Origin: Streptomyces sp. NBC_00554
GTDB lineage: Bacteria > Actinomycetota > Actinomycetes > Streptomycetales > Streptomycetaceae
Assembly: GCF_041431135.1 (NCBI RefSeq)
Contig: NZ_CP107799.1
Coordinates: 744,001-808,000, forward strand
Direction of reading: 5' to 3'
Length of the DNA stretch: 64,000 nucleotides
In this document: piece by piece, positions 33,647 to 42,598 of the stretch
How the letters are laid out: each line of letters begins with the position of its first letter
Numbering within the stretch: position 1 is the first letter of the stretch
Made by a program: the position numbers and the translations under genes
Notes under the pieces: generated by a model
What the model was told of the DNA's origin: nothing
Database searches by the model: none
Seen by the model: the letters and a program-made list of their open reading frames with translations, nothing else

Positions 33647-35230
33647 TTGTCCGACAACTCCCCGTCCACCGCTCCCCCGTCGCTCACCGAGGTCGAGACG
33701 TACGGCGTCGAGCGCATCCCCGACGCGGACCGCACCGCGTCCCCTCTCGACCTGTTCCGGGTCGCCTTCGGCGGTGCGAACACCTTCTCCACCTGCGTCC
33801 TCGGAGCCTTCCCCATCCTCTTCGGCCTCTCCTTCTGGCAGGGGCTCGCCGCGACACTCCTCGGAGTCGTCGTCGGCGCGCTGATCCTGTGCCCGATGGC
33901 GGTGTTCGGCCCGGTCAACGGCACGAACAACGCGGTCGCCTCCTCCGCTCACCTGGGCGTGCACGGCCGCATCGTCGGCTCGTTCCTCTCCCTGCTCACG
34001 GCCGTCGCGTTCTTCTCGATCTCGGTGTGGAGCTCCGGCGACGCCCTGGTCGGCGGCGCGCACCGGCTCTTCGGCCTGGAGCGCAGCGATCTGTCGTACG
34101 TCGTCGCCTACGCACTGTTCGGCGCGCTGGTCCTCGCGGTGTGCGTGTACGGCTTCCGGTTCATGCTGTTCGTCAACAAGATCGCGGTGACCTCCGCGAC
34201 GGTCCTGTTCCTGCTCGGCGCGATCGCCTTCGCCGGTGACTTCGATCCCTCGTACGCGGGTGTCTTCACGTCCTCGGCCGACTCGGCGACGCAGGCGCTG
34301 TTCTGGCCCTCCTTCATCGGCTCGGCGCTGATCGTGCTGTCCAACCCGGTCTCCTTCGGCGCGTTCCTCGGCGACTGGTCCCGCTACATCCCGGCCGACG
34401 CGCCGCGCCGCAGGGTGGTCGGTGCCGCGTTCCTCTCCCAGATCGCGACCCTGCTGCCGTTCGTCTTCGGCCTGGCGACCGCGAGCATCATCGCGACGAA
34501 GGCCCCGGAGTATGTCGATCCGGCGGCCCCCGACTTCGTGGGCGGGCTGCTTGCCATCTCGCCGAGCTGGTTCTTCCTGCCGGTGTGTCTGCTCGCGCTG
34601 ATCGGCGGCATGTCGACGGGCACGACGTCGTTGTACGGAACCGGGCTCGACTTCTCGTCCGTGTTCCCCCGTCTGTCGCGGGTCCAAGCGACCGTGCTTG
34701 TCGGTGTGCTGTCGATCGCGTTCATCTTCGTCGGGCGTTTTGGGTTCGACCTGGTGCAGTCCATCTCGACCTTCGCCACGATGATCATCACGTGCACCAC
34801 GCCCTGGATGGTCGTGATGATCCTGGGCTTCTACACCCGGCGCGGCTGGTACGACCCGGACGCTCTCCAGGTCTTCAACCGCCGTCAGCGCGGCGGCCGT
34901 TACTGGTTCTCGCACGGCTGGAACTGGCGGGGCATGACCGCCTGGTGGGTGGCCGCGGTGATCGGCGTCCTGTTCACCAACATCCCCGGGCAGTTCGTCG
35001 GGCCGCTGGGCGATCTGGCGAACGGAATCGACATCGGCCTGCCGCTTTCGCTGGCCGTCGCCGCCGTCCTCTTCCTTTCACTACTGCGGCTCTTTCCCGA
35101 ACCCCGGGCCGTGTACGGGCCGGAGGGTGCACGGTTGGCGCGTACGGTCGATGTTCCGGTAGCGGCGATCACCGGACCGGGCGCGAAGGCCGAAGACCCG
35201 GCGCCGGCGCTCGCCGTCGAGGGCAACTGA
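33647..35230 (+). CDS. NCS1-family nucleobase/cytosine permease-like transporter
   Basis: A 527-aa transporter with about 12 hydrophobic segments of the nucleobase:cation symporter-1 family. VETYGVERIPDADRT is the typical N-terminal lead. GPVNGTNNAVASSAHLGVHGRIVGS resembles the substrate-site region of helix 3, and NPVSFGAFLGDWSRYIP matches the family helix 6 motif SDYSRYxP. It probably imports a purine, pyrimidine, hydantoin or similar heterocycle with a cation. The start is TTG with GGAG 5 bases upstream. It leads a four-gene catabolic operon, and the next gene follows after 21 bases. Confidence 0.88.
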   Translation: MSDNSPSTAPPSLTEVETYGVERIPDADRTASPLDLFRVAFGGANTFSTCVLGAFPILFGLSFWQGLAATLLGVVVGALILCPMAVFGPVNGTNNAVASSAHLGVHGRIVGSFLSLLTAVAFFSISVWSSGDALVGGAHRLFGLERSDLSYVVAYALFGALVLAVCVYGFRFMLFVNKIAVTSATVLFLLGAIAFAGDFDPSYAGVFTSSADSATQALFWPSFIGSALIVLSNPVSFGAFLGDWSRYIPADAPRRRVVGAAFLSQIATLLPFVFGLATASIIATKAPEYVDPAAPDFVGGLLAISPSWFFLPVCLLALIGGMSTGTTSLYGTGLDFSSVFPRLSRVQATVLVGVLSIAFIFVGRFGFDLVQSISTFATMIITCTTPWMVVMILGFYTRRGWYDPDALQVFNRRQRGGRYWFSHGWNWRGMTAWWVAAVIGVLFTNIPGQFVGPLGDLANGIDIGLPLSLAVAAVLFLSLLRLFPEPRAVYGPEGARLARTVDVPVAAITGPGAKAEDPAPALAVEGN

Positions 35231-35251
35231 GCAAGTCCTGGAGGGGAATTG

Positions 35252-35920
35252 ATGGAGTCCTGGCTCGATCTGTCCGTCCCCCTGGTCGCCGGGATGCCCG
35301 TGTATCCCGGCGACCCGCAGGTAGATGTGGAAAGGGCGCTGCGGGTCGCGACGGACGGGGTCAACGTCCTGCGGCTGCACATGGGTTCGCAGTCCGGGAC
35401 GCATGTGGACGCGCCCTACCACGTGAACTCGGCCTGGCCCACGCTCGACCTGCTGCCCCTGGAACGCTTCGCGGGACCGGCGGTCCTTGCGGACGTCCGG
35501 GGTCTCCCGCCCGGGACGCCGATCACTCCCGGCCTGCTCGCGCCCGCGCTGAGCCTCCTCCACCTCCAACCGGGCGCGATCCTGCTGCTCGCCACCGGCT
35601 GGTCGGCGTACTGGGGCACGAACCAGTACTTCGCACACCCCTGGCTCACGCCGGAAGCGTCGCAGGACCTCGTCAACGCGGGCGTCCGCACGGTCGGAGT
35701 GGACGCGCTGAGCGTGGACCCCATCGGCAGCACGGACCTTCTCTCGCACCGGGTCCTGTGCGGCGCGGGAGGGGTGATCGCCGAGAACCTGACCGGTCTC
35801 GACCTCGTGGCCGGCGCGCAGACCGCGGGGTACTCGATCGAGGTCTTCCTCTTCCCCTTGCGGCTGGCGGGGGCCGACGGGGCTCCCGTCAGGGCCACGG
35901 CACGGATCCGCCGCATCTGA
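35252..35920 (+). CDS. Cyclase-family metal hydrolase (kynurenine formamidase-like)
   Basis: A 222-aa hydrolase of the KynB/cyclase superfamily. The metal-binding motif GTHVDAPYH gives H51, D53 and H57. VDALSVDP and the Glu in FPLRLAGADG-proximal sequence fit the family core. GGAGGGG lies 5 bases before the ATG at 35252. Members hydrolyse N-formyl, cyclic imide or related amide bonds. Directly downstream of an NCS1 permease, it may open or deformylate the imported compound. True kynurenine formamidase activity is possible but no other tryptophan-degradation gene is nearby. Confidence 0.85.
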   Translation: MESWLDLSVPLVAGMPVYPGDPQVDVERALRVATDGVNVLRLHMGSQSGTHVDAPYHVNSAWPTLDLLPLERFAGPAVLADVRGLPPGTPITPGLLAPALSLLHLQPGAILLLATGWSAYWGTNQYFAHPWLTPEASQDLVNAGVRTVGVDALSVDPIGSTDLLSHRVLCGAGGVIAENLTGLDLVAGAQTAGYSIEVFLFPLRLAGADGAPVRATARIRRI

Positions 35921-36065
35921 GGGCCCGTTCCCGGTCCCCGGACTGCCGACTCGCCACCTCCGGAACAGAGCTGGTGGCGGCGCAGCCCAGTGGACGGACC
36001 TTGTCACAGTCGCCAGGATCAACCCCGTACAGCGCGATCTCAGGGACGAGAGGCAGGACGTACGG

Positions 36066-37235
36066 ATGGCGAAGCACTGGGCCGACTTCCAGTACGAGAT
36101 CTATCTCAACGGGATGACGGGGGCCGTACCCCGGCTGCCCACCGATCTGACGCGGCTGGAAGAGCTCACCGAACAGCGGCTCGGGCCCGGTCCTGTCGGC
36201 TATGTGGCGGGCAGCGCGGGCAACGGAAGCACCGCCCGGGCCAACCGGGAGGCGCTGGAACGGCGGCGAATCGTGCCGCGCATGCTGCGCGATGTGCATG
36301 AACGCGACCTGTCCGTAGAGGTGTTGGGGCGCCAACTGCCCGCTCCACTCGCACTCGCGCCCGTCGGCGTGCTGTCGATCATGCACCCGGACGCGGAGTC
36401 CGCCGCCGCGCGGGCCGCCGCGGCCCAGGGCGTGCCGTACATCCTGTCCTCGGCGTCCAGCACGCCCATGGAGCAGGTCGCGGAGGCTATGGGCGACGCG
36501 GAGCGCTGGTTCCAGCTGTACTGGGCGAAGGACCGCGAGGTCACCCTCAGCTTCCTGAACCGGGCGAAGGCGGCCGGGTTCACCGCGCTGTTCGTCACTC
36601 TCGACACGCCCCTCCTTGCCTGGCGTCCGCGCGACCTCGACCAGGCGTATCTGCCGTTCCTGCACGGTGTGGGCATCGCCAACTACTTCACCGACCCGGC
36701 GTTCCAGGCGGGCCTGGCCAAGCCGGTGCACGAGGACCCGAACGCGGCGGTCATGCACTTCGTGGGCATGTTCGCGGACCCGGGCAAGACGTGGCCGGAC
36801 CTGGAGTTCCTGCGGGAGAACTGGGAGGGCCCGATCGTCCTCAAGGGGGTCCTGCACCCGGACGACGCCCGTCGTGCGGCCAGCGCCGGAATGGACGGCG
36901 TGGTCGTCTCCAACCACGGCGGCCGCCAGGTGGCCGGTTCCGTCGCCGCGGCGGACGCGCTGCCGCGTGTGGTGGAGGCGGCGGGCGACCGGCTGACCGT
37001 TCTCTTCGACAGCGGGATCCGCACAGGCGACGACATCTTCAAGGCGCTCGCCCTCGGCGCGCAGGGCGTCCTCGTCGGGCGTCCGTACGCCTACGGGCTC
37101 GGGCTCGACGGCCAGGCGGGCGTCGAGCACGTCATCCGCTGTCTGCTCGCCGAATTCGACCTCACGCTGGCCCTGTCCGGGCACGCCCGCCCCTCCAGCA
37201 TCGGTCCCGATGACCTGATCGAGGACATCGCATGA
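36066..37235 (+). CDS. FMN-dependent 2-hydroxyacid oxidase (lactate 2-monooxygenase-like)
   Basis: A 389-aa flavoenzyme of the alpha-hydroxyacid oxidase family. The active-site base is H284 in SNHGGRQ. DSGIRTGDDIFKALALGAQGVLVGRPYAYG is the phosphate-binding region and LDTPLLAWRPRD contains family residues. The N-terminus (KHWADFQYEIYLNG) and the long loop 4 fit the lactate 2-monooxygenase branch more than glycolate oxidase. It oxidises a 2-hydroxyacid to a 2-oxoacid or its decarboxylated product using O2. It is the third gene of the operon, 145 bases after the cyclase gene, and its stop overlaps the next start as ATGA. Confidence 0.87.
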   Translation: MAKHWADFQYEIYLNGMTGAVPRLPTDLTRLEELTEQRLGPGPVGYVAGSAGNGSTARANREALERRRIVPRMLRDVHERDLSVEVLGRQLPAPLALAPVGVLSIMHPDAESAAARAAAAQGVPYILSSASSTPMEQVAEAMGDAERWFQLYWAKDREVTLSFLNRAKAAGFTALFVTLDTPLLAWRPRDLDQAYLPFLHGVGIANYFTDPAFQAGLAKPVHEDPNAAVMHFVGMFADPGKTWPDLEFLRENWEGPIVLKGVLHPDDARRAASAGMDGVVVSNHGGRQVAGSVAAADALPRVVEAAGDRLTVLFDSGIRTGDDIFKALALGAQGVLVGRPYAYGLGLDGQAGVEHVIRCLLAEFDLTLALSGHARPSSIGPDDLIEDIA

Positions 37236-38209
37236 CCGAGACGAAGAACGTGCTCGCCGTCGGCCCACCGCATGTCGGAGGCCGTAGGGCGGGCGCGGCG
37301 CTCGCCACCCTGTTCCCCGAGGGGGCCCGTGTCACCGTGGTCGAAGCCACCGACGAGGACCCGGTCGCGCTGCGGGAAGCACACGTCGTCGTCACGGCAC
37401 TCGGCCCGGTGACCGCCGAACACATCGCCGCGGCACCGGACTTGGAGCTGATCCAGTGCGCAAACCACGGCTTCGACTACATCGACCTGGAGGCCGCGCG
37501 CGCCAACGGCGTGTCCGTCTGCAACATCGGTTCCAGCGGCGCCGAGAAGCAGAACGTGGCCGAGCAGACCTTCGCGCTGATGCTCGCCCTCGCCAAGCAG
37601 TTGGTCCCGGCGCACACCGCGCTCGTCGACGCCGACTGGGCGCTGCCGAGGCTTCAGCGGTCCCTCACCGAGCTGTCCGACAAGACGCTCGGCATCATCG
37701 GGCTCGGGCACATCGGCAAGGAAGTCGCCCGCCGCGCGGCCGCGTTCGACATGAGCATCGTGTACGCGGGCCGGCGGTCCGTCGACCCGGAGACGGCGGC
37801 CCGGCTCGGCGGCGCCCGCCATGTCGAACTCGACGAACTGCTGCGTACGTCGGACTACATCACGCTGCACATGCCGCTCACCGACGAGACGCGGCACCTC
37901 CTCGACGCGGAGCGGCTCGCGCTCCTCAGGCCCACCGCGTTCGTCGTCAACACCGCGCGGGGCGCCCTGATCGACCAGGACGCCCTGGCGGACGCGCTGG
38001 AGGCGGGCGCCCTGGCCGGAGCGGGCATCGACGTCTTCGACCCCGAACCGCCCACCTCGGCCCTGCGGTTGCTCAAGGCCCCGAACGTGGTGCTCTCCCC
38101 GCATGTCGCGGGCGTCACGCGCGAGACGGTCGTCCGGATCGCGCGGGCGGCCGTCCGGAACGCCACCGAATTCATGGACGGCAAGCCGCCGCGGGACGTC
38201 GTCTCGTGA
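37232..38209 (+). CDS. D-2-hydroxyacid dehydrogenase
   Basis: A 325-aa NAD(P)-dependent dehydrogenase of the PGDH/glyoxylate reductase family. The dinucleotide motif is GLGHIGKEV (158-166). Catalytic residues are R243 (NTARGALID), E272 (DPEPP) and H291 (SPHVAGVT). The enzyme interconverts a 2-oxoacid and a D-2-hydroxyacid. Coupled by ATGA to the FMN oxidase gene, it handles the same type of compound, perhaps for the other stereoisomer. It is the last gene of the operon, and the convergent lectin-fusion gene ends 33 bases further on. Confidence 0.9.
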   Translation: MTETKNVLAVGPPHVGGRRAGAALATLFPEGARVTVVEATDEDPVALREAHVVVTALGPVTAEHIAAAPDLELIQCANHGFDYIDLEAARANGVSVCNIGSSGAEKQNVAEQTFALMLALAKQLVPAHTALVDADWALPRLQRSLTELSDKTLGIIGLGHIGKEVARRAAAFDMSIVYAGRRSVDPETAARLGGARHVELDELLRTSDYITLHMPLTDETRHLLDAERLALLRPTAFVVNTARGALIDQDALADALEAGALAGAGIDVFDPEPPTSALRLLKAPNVVLSPHVAGVTRETVVRIARAAVRNATEFMDGKPPRDVVS

Positions 38210-38242
38210 TCCCTCGTCCCGCGACCGCTCCGCTCATAACCC

Positions 38243-40117
38243 CTACAGGCCAACTCCCTTGACCACCGCGGTGAGTTCCGCGATCAGCGGCAGCACGGGC
38301 TCCGGGCTCGCGTCGTCGCTGACGTTCACGGATCGGCGTTCCTGGTAGGGCTCCGACTCGGTCGCCTCCGGGGCGACCGGTACGGGCGTCGGCTGTTCGC
38401 CCGGAGGCTGCTCGCCCGGCGGCGCAGGTGTGCTGTCGTCGGCGGGCGGCGGGGGGCTCGCGGGCCCTGGTGAGGGGCTGTTCGTGCCCGAGACCGACAG
38501 CGACTCGGGGGCCGCCGAGGCGGCGTCGGTGCGCCACCGCTGCGCGTCGGAGCCGTCGCGGACCTTGACAACGATATCGGCGCCGGGGTCCGTGGAGCTG
38601 GGCGCGACGGCGAGCCGCTCGCTCCATCGGGGCAGCAACTCGCCCCGCACGGTGAGGTCGTAGCGCACATCGGCCCCGCGCGCCGCGTCTTCGGCGGCGC
38701 AGCGCTCCAGCACCACGAACCCGTCGTCGGCGCGGGAGTCGAGGCACAGTTCGGGGTCGGCGACGCTGCGCAGCAGGCCGTCGTCCCCGTACGACCACTG
38801 CTGGGTCCACGCTGAGGAGCACACCGCCAGTACGGTCTCGGCGCCGGCCTTCGCCTCGCCGCCCCGGATGTCGAGGCACAGGTCGGCGGCGAAGTTGCGC
38901 AGCCGGGTCTGCTCGATGGTGGTGGGGAGTCCCGCCGAGGTGGGGGGCGCTGACACGGCGGGCGGATCCTGGGAGCCGGGCACGGGTGCCACCGTGCGGC
39001 TGCTGCTCGCGCCGGTGGTGGCGGCGGGGTCGGCGCCGCTGTCGTCGTCCGACCACAGGCTGGTGGCGAGGGCGGTCACGAGCAGGGTGGCCGAGACCAC
39101 GCCCGCTCCGGTGATCAGGGCCTTCGCGTGCCGCTGTGCCGGTTCGGGCAGGCGGCGCGGGGTGGGGATCTGGGACAGCAGGCGATGGCGTCCTCCGCTT
39201 CCCGGAAGTCCGCTTCCCGGGAGGACGCCGCTGCCCTGGCGCCTGCCGCCGAACGGGGATCCGCCGCGGGGCCGTACGCCTTGCTGGGCACGCCCGGGGC
39301 GGGAGTCGAGATAGCGCCGGGCGCCCCAGCCGAGTACCGATTCGGCGAGCAGAAGGCCCAACCCGCCCTCGAAATGGCTGAGTTGCTCGGCGGCGAAACG
39401 GCAGTAGCGGCACTCCATCAGATGCTGTTGGACATCGGGCAGCAAGGCGCCACCGCGGCGAATGGGGACGTCCAGCAACCGGTTGTAGAAACCGCATTCC
39501 TTGCTCGGCGCGAGTTCCCGGTGGGCGTGTACGCAGCCCTGCCGGAATTGCTCGCGGGCTTGCTCCAGAGCAGCCGACGCGGTGTCGGTATCCATACCCG
39601 ACAGACCGGCTGGTACGGATATGTGCTCGGCTTCGACCTCGGTGTGCCACAACAGGGACTGGGCGAGAGGGGGCAGAGCGTGGAAAGAGCGCTCGGCGAG
39701 CTTCCGGTTTTCGGCCGTCATGGACTTGGCCGCCCGCATACCGCGACCCCCGGCGGGTTTCCTCAAGTCCGGCAGCACACCGGATATCCGGTCCTCCGCG
39801 GACCACGCCTTGACGGTGTCCCGCACGGTCACGAGAAGCCGGGGCCGCAGGGCGACACCGGTCTCGCCGCGCATCAGACGGTCGAGCACCTGGTGGAAGG
39901 AGGTCGCGGTCACCATGGAGGCGATGTTCGCCGAGGAAGCGAGGCAGATGACCGAGTAGTCGTACGCGGGCTGCCAGTGCCGGGCCATCAGCAGGGCGAC
40001 CGGATGGGCGGTCTCGCTCTCCGGCCGGCCTCTCAGCTGGGCAGCGAGGCTCTCGTCGGATTCGCCGGGAGCACCGCCGGGAGGATAAGGGGGACGAGGG
40101 GGGTGGGGGGTGTGCAC
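38243..40117 (-). CDS. ECF sigma-like / zinc anti-sigma-like / TM / ricin-lectin fusion protein
   Basis: A 624-aa protein started at GTG 40117, with GGAAGGA upstream. Residues 20-110 resemble ECF sigma region 2 (ALLMARHWQPAYDYSVICLA ... MVTATSFHQVLDRL). Residues 145-200 resemble region 4 (ALPPLAQSLLWHTEVEAEHI ... REQFRQGCVHAH). Next comes H232-x3-C236-x2-C239 (HLMECRYC), the zinc anti-sigma (ZAS) motif. After a Gly/Arg/Pro-rich linker there is one transmembrane helix (about 332-354). Outside the cell lies a ricin B beta-trefoil (about 400-535; LCLDIRGGEA, LCLDSRADD, QQWSYGDDG, RWRTD) and a Pro-rich tail. Sugar binding outside could control the sigma module inside. Whether the sigma part still binds core polymerase is unknown. 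It stands alone with a 531-base upstream region. Confidence 0.8.
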   Translation of the reverse strand: MHTPHPPRPPYPPGGAPGESDESLAAQLRGRPESETAHPVALLMARHWQPAYDYSVICLASSANIASMVTATSFHQVLDRLMRGETGVALRPRLLVTVRDTVKAWSAEDRISGVLPDLRKPAGGRGMRAAKSMTAENRKLAERSFHALPPLAQSLLWHTEVEAEHISVPAGLSGMDTDTASAALEQAREQFRQGCVHAHRELAPSKECGFYNRLLDVPIRRGGALLPDVQQHLMECRYCRFAAEQLSHFEGGLGLLLAESVLGWGARRYLDSRPGRAQQGVRPRGGSPFGGRRQGSGVLPGSGLPGSGGRHRLLSQIPTPRRLPEPAQRHAKALITGAGVVSATLLVTALATSLWSDDDSGADPAATTGASSSRTVAPVPGSQDPPAVSAPPTSAGLPTTIEQTRLRNFAADLCLDIRGGEAKAGAETVLAVCSSAWTQQWSYGDDGLLRSVADPELCLDSRADDGFVVLERCAAEDAARGADVRYDLTVRGELLPRWSERLAVAPSSTDPGADIVVKVRDGSDAQRWRTDAASAAPESLSVSGTNSPSPGPASPPPPADDSTPAPPGEQPPGEQPTPVPVAPEATESEPYQERRSVNVSDDASPEPVLPLIAELTAVVKGVGL

Positions 40118-40648
40118 AGAGCGGGTTCCTTCCAAGGTGCAAGGCGGCACACAGAAGTTCTTCACCGCCGAAAAGGGAGCTCCTGATTGGTGCATACCTT
40201 TTGACGGAGCGCCGGGATAAGGGCCGGAGCGAACGCCGTACGACGACCGTCGGTCTTGAGCCCTTTGAGCTCTCAACAGCCCGGAATAGCGAACAGCGAT
40301 TCGAACCCGCCATTGACCCGGCGCAGGAAGGTCACCCTCGCACGAAATGCTCATGACCAACAAGACACTTGAGTAACTTCCGCACCACTGAAAGTAAGTC
40401 GGACCTGGCCCGCAACTCTCGCGACTCGCACCGGCTTTCGAAATTTCATGCGCCCCGTGTGAACCGCGCGCTCGCGCCGGTGGCCCGCGCACGCTCCCGG
40501 CGCGCGGAACCAGGTAGTCCACTGGAACCGGCCCCTCCTCGGAGGCCCCGCGCGGGACGGCGGCTCTCCCGCGCGAAACGGCCGCCGACCCCGATCCACC
40601 CGCCCTCGGTCGGCGGCCCCGAGGGCGGGTCGCCCGACGCCCCCGCGG
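40118..40648. other. Long intergenic region upstream of the sigma/lectin fusion
   Basis: 531 bases between two minus-strand genes. Apart from the hairpin at 40598-40630, I see no gene. Open frames lack SD sequences and family motifs. Its length and comparatively lower GC (about 40140-40450) suggest a regulatory region for the fusion gene. Confidence 0.5.
40598..40630 (-). terminator. 12-bp hairpin downstream of the ammonia-lyase gene
   Basis: Arms 40598-40609 (ACCCGCCCTCGG) and 40619-40630 are perfect complements with a 9-base loop, 19 bases after the minus-strand stop at 40649. No T-run follows. Confidence 0.65.
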
Positions 40649-41671
40649 TCAGTTCTCGACGGGCCCTTCGGTGCTGAGCAGGACGACGACCGAGGCGGGG
40701 TCGAGCGTGAGGCCCTGGCCGGCGGCCACCCGGATGCCCGCCAGAGACGCGGCGCCGCAGGGGCCGCTGAAGACACCGAGGACGGCGAGGTCGCGGACGG
40801 CACGAGCGCTGTCGGCGTCGGTGACGGCGACAGCCGCGTCCAGGCCGTCCCGGAGGAAGGGCCACGCAAGGCCCGAGGGGGTACCGCAGTTGAGCCCCGC
40901 CATGATCGTGTCACCGGTGGTCACGCTGACCGGCCGGCCCTGGGTGAGGCTCGCCAGCACGCAGGCCGCCGCTTCGGGTTCCACGGACAGCAGGACCGGT
41001 CCGGGGGCAGGGCGGCTGCGGTAGTGCGTGACGGCCGCCTGCGCGAGGGAGCCCACGCCGACCGGGACGGCCACGAGATCAGGCGATTCGGCTCCCGCCG
41101 CGGCCAGTTGGGAGTCGATCTCGGCGAACAGCGTGGAGTAGCCCGCCACGATCCAGGCAGGGATGTCCTCATAGCCGGGCAACGCGGTGTCCTGCACCAG
41201 GACGCTGCCTGGCTCGTCCGCGACCGCCGCGGCCCGGCGTACCGCCTCGTCGTACGGGCCGTCGACCCGCGTCACCCGCGCCCCTTCGCCGGCGATGGCG
41301 TCCACGGCACCCTGGCGCACGCCCTTCGGCACGAGGACGTGGGCGCGCTGCCCGAGCAGTCGGGCCGTCCGGGCCACGGCCCGGCCGTGGTTGCCGTCGG
41401 TGGCGGTGACCAGCGTGAGCGGGCCGTCGGCCGTGGCGAGGATGCGGTGGATCGCCCAGGACGCGCCCAGCGCTTTGAACGCGGGCAGGCCCAGGCGGCA
41501 CGACTCGTCCTTGACGAAGACCCGGGCGACACCCAACTCGGCGGCGAGGAGAGGCAGTTCAGTGAGCGGAGTGGGCGCGTAGCCGGGCAGGGCGGCGTGA
41601 AAGGCGCGCACCTCGTCGGGGGCGGGCGGACAGCTCCAGTCCCGGGCGGCAGGTCTCATGATCAGGCGCAT
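40649..41671 (-). CDS. Diaminopropionate ammonia-lyase-like PLP enzyme
   Basis: A 340-aa fold-type II PLP enzyme. The PLP lysine is K66 in PAFKALGASWA, preceded by VKDESCRLGL. ATDGNHGRAVA is the phosphate/substrate loop, and GVGSLAQAAVTHYR plus FSGPCGAASLAGI complete the cofactor pocket. The combination with TPLTELPLLAAELG matches diaminopropionate ammonia-lyase and threonine dehydratase-like proteins, which release ammonia from 2,3-diaminopropionate, serine or threonine. At 340 aa it is shorter than typical DpaL (about 400). The start is the outermost ATG; ATG at 41659 is an alternative. No linked pathway genes. Confidence 0.83.
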   Translation of the reverse strand: MRLIMRPAARDWSCPPAPDEVRAFHAALPGYAPTPLTELPLLAAELGVARVFVKDESCRLGLPAFKALGASWAIHRILATADGPLTLVTATDGNHGRAVARTARLLGQRAHVLVPKGVRQGAVDAIAGEGARVTRVDGPYDEAVRRAAAVADEPGSVLVQDTALPGYEDIPAWIVAGYSTLFAEIDSQLAAAGAESPDLVAVPVGVGSLAQAAVTHYRSRPAPGPVLLSVEPEAAACVLASLTQGRPVSVTTGDTIMAGLNCGTPSGLAWPFLRDGLDAAVAVTDADSARAVRDLAVLGVFSGPCGAASLAGIRVAAGQGLTLDPASVVVLLSTEGPVEN

Positions 41672-41734
41672 ACGACCAGCGTGCCACCCTCCCCTCTCGC
41701 TGCACCGGGTCAGATCCGCTCTCGCAGCACCGTC

Positions 41735-42112
41735 TCAGATCTGCCAGGACCTCAATCGGTCCGCTGCTCCGTAGACGTCCGTCTTGCCGTCGATCAGATC
41801 GCGGGCGAGGTCGACGAGGGCGCCGTACGGCGGGTCGATACCGACACCGCTGACGAACATGTACGCGACCGCCGCCGAGCAGGCGAAGCGGGCGTTGGCG
41901 GTCGGCAGGGGCTTCAGCAGGGCCAGGGTGTGCAGGAGCGCGGCGGCGCGCCAGGCCGGGTCGGAGTCGACGCCGAGCCGGGGCGGGTCGACGCGGTGGC
42001 GGGCCACGGCGGCGACGAGCGCCGAGAAGTCGTTGACCGTGGGCTGGTCGGGCATTACCTCTTCGTGGCGCTGGAGCAGCCAGGGCACGTCGATATGGAT
42101 GACGGGGGCCAT
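41735..42112 (-). CDS. Fic/Doc-like toxin with degenerate active-site motif
   Basis: A 125-aa small protein of the Doc-type Fic fold. The region LLHTLALLKPLPTANARFACSAAVAYMFV aligns with the Doc sequence around HPFxDGNKR. Here the catalytic His is K67, the DGN is TAN (N73) and the final Arg is kept (R75). So the His needed for AMP or phosphate transfer appears lost. The rest (DFSALVAAVARHR, DPAWRAAALLHTL) follows the Doc layout. It starts 3 bases after the antitoxin stop on the same transcript, the standard antitoxin-toxin order. It may be an inactive toxin, or one with different chemistry. Confidence 0.75.
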   Translation of the reverse strand: MAPVIHIDVPWLLQRHEEVMPDQPTVNDFSALVAAVARHRVDPPRLGVDSDPAWRAAALLHTLALLKPLPTANARFACSAAVAYMFVSGVGIDPPYGALVDLARDLIDGKTDVYGAADRLRSWQI

Positions 42113-42115
42113 GGG

Positions 42116-42361
42116 TCAGGCGGCCCGCCCTTCGCCGTCGCCGGGTGGTTCGTCCTCGGGGAAGGCGGCGGCGAACTCGGCCGCGTGCGCCGCGAAGAAC
42201 CGGCGGAACACCTCCGCGCCTTCCTGCAGCGCCCGGTGCCGCACGATGTCCGCCGCGGCGGCCTCCCGCACCAGGGCCTTCATCGACGTACCGCGCTCCT
42301 TGGCGATCTGCCGCAGATCCTCTAGCTCGCGGTCACTGAACTCCACGTTGAGAGCTGGCAT
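42116..42361 (-). CDS. Ribbon-helix-helix antitoxin
   Basis: An 81-aa antitoxin. NVEFSDRELEDLRQIAKERGTSMKALVREAA is a ribbon-helix-helix domain, with the beta strand LNVEFS first and the two helices next. The C-terminal half (FRRFFAAHAAEFAAAFPED) is the toxin-binding helix, followed by an acidic tail. It lies directly ahead of the Fic/Doc-like gene and should bind DNA to repress this two-gene operon, and bind the toxin to neutralise it. Size and order fit known Streptomyces Fic pairs. Confidence 0.82.
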   Translation of the reverse strand: MPALNVEFSDRELEDLRQIAKERGTSMKALVREAAAADIVRHRALQEGAEVFRRFFAAHAAEFAAAFPEDEPPGDGEGRAA

Positions 42362-42598
42362 GTGCTCACGGTACCGCGCGGGTACTTACCCGTAAATACC
42401 ACCAGGTCACGGGGCATGTACTGCGGTACCCGAGGCCCATTCGGCACGGCTGGGCACCTTGCCCTCGACCGGCTCGCCGAACGACCGGGCGACCGAGGTA
42501 CTGAGCGCCAATGACGACGGGCTTACGGAGGGTGCGACTCCGCAAGCCCGTAACACTCCCCCGTAGACCGCCGTAACACCGCGCGGCCACAGTGGGGC

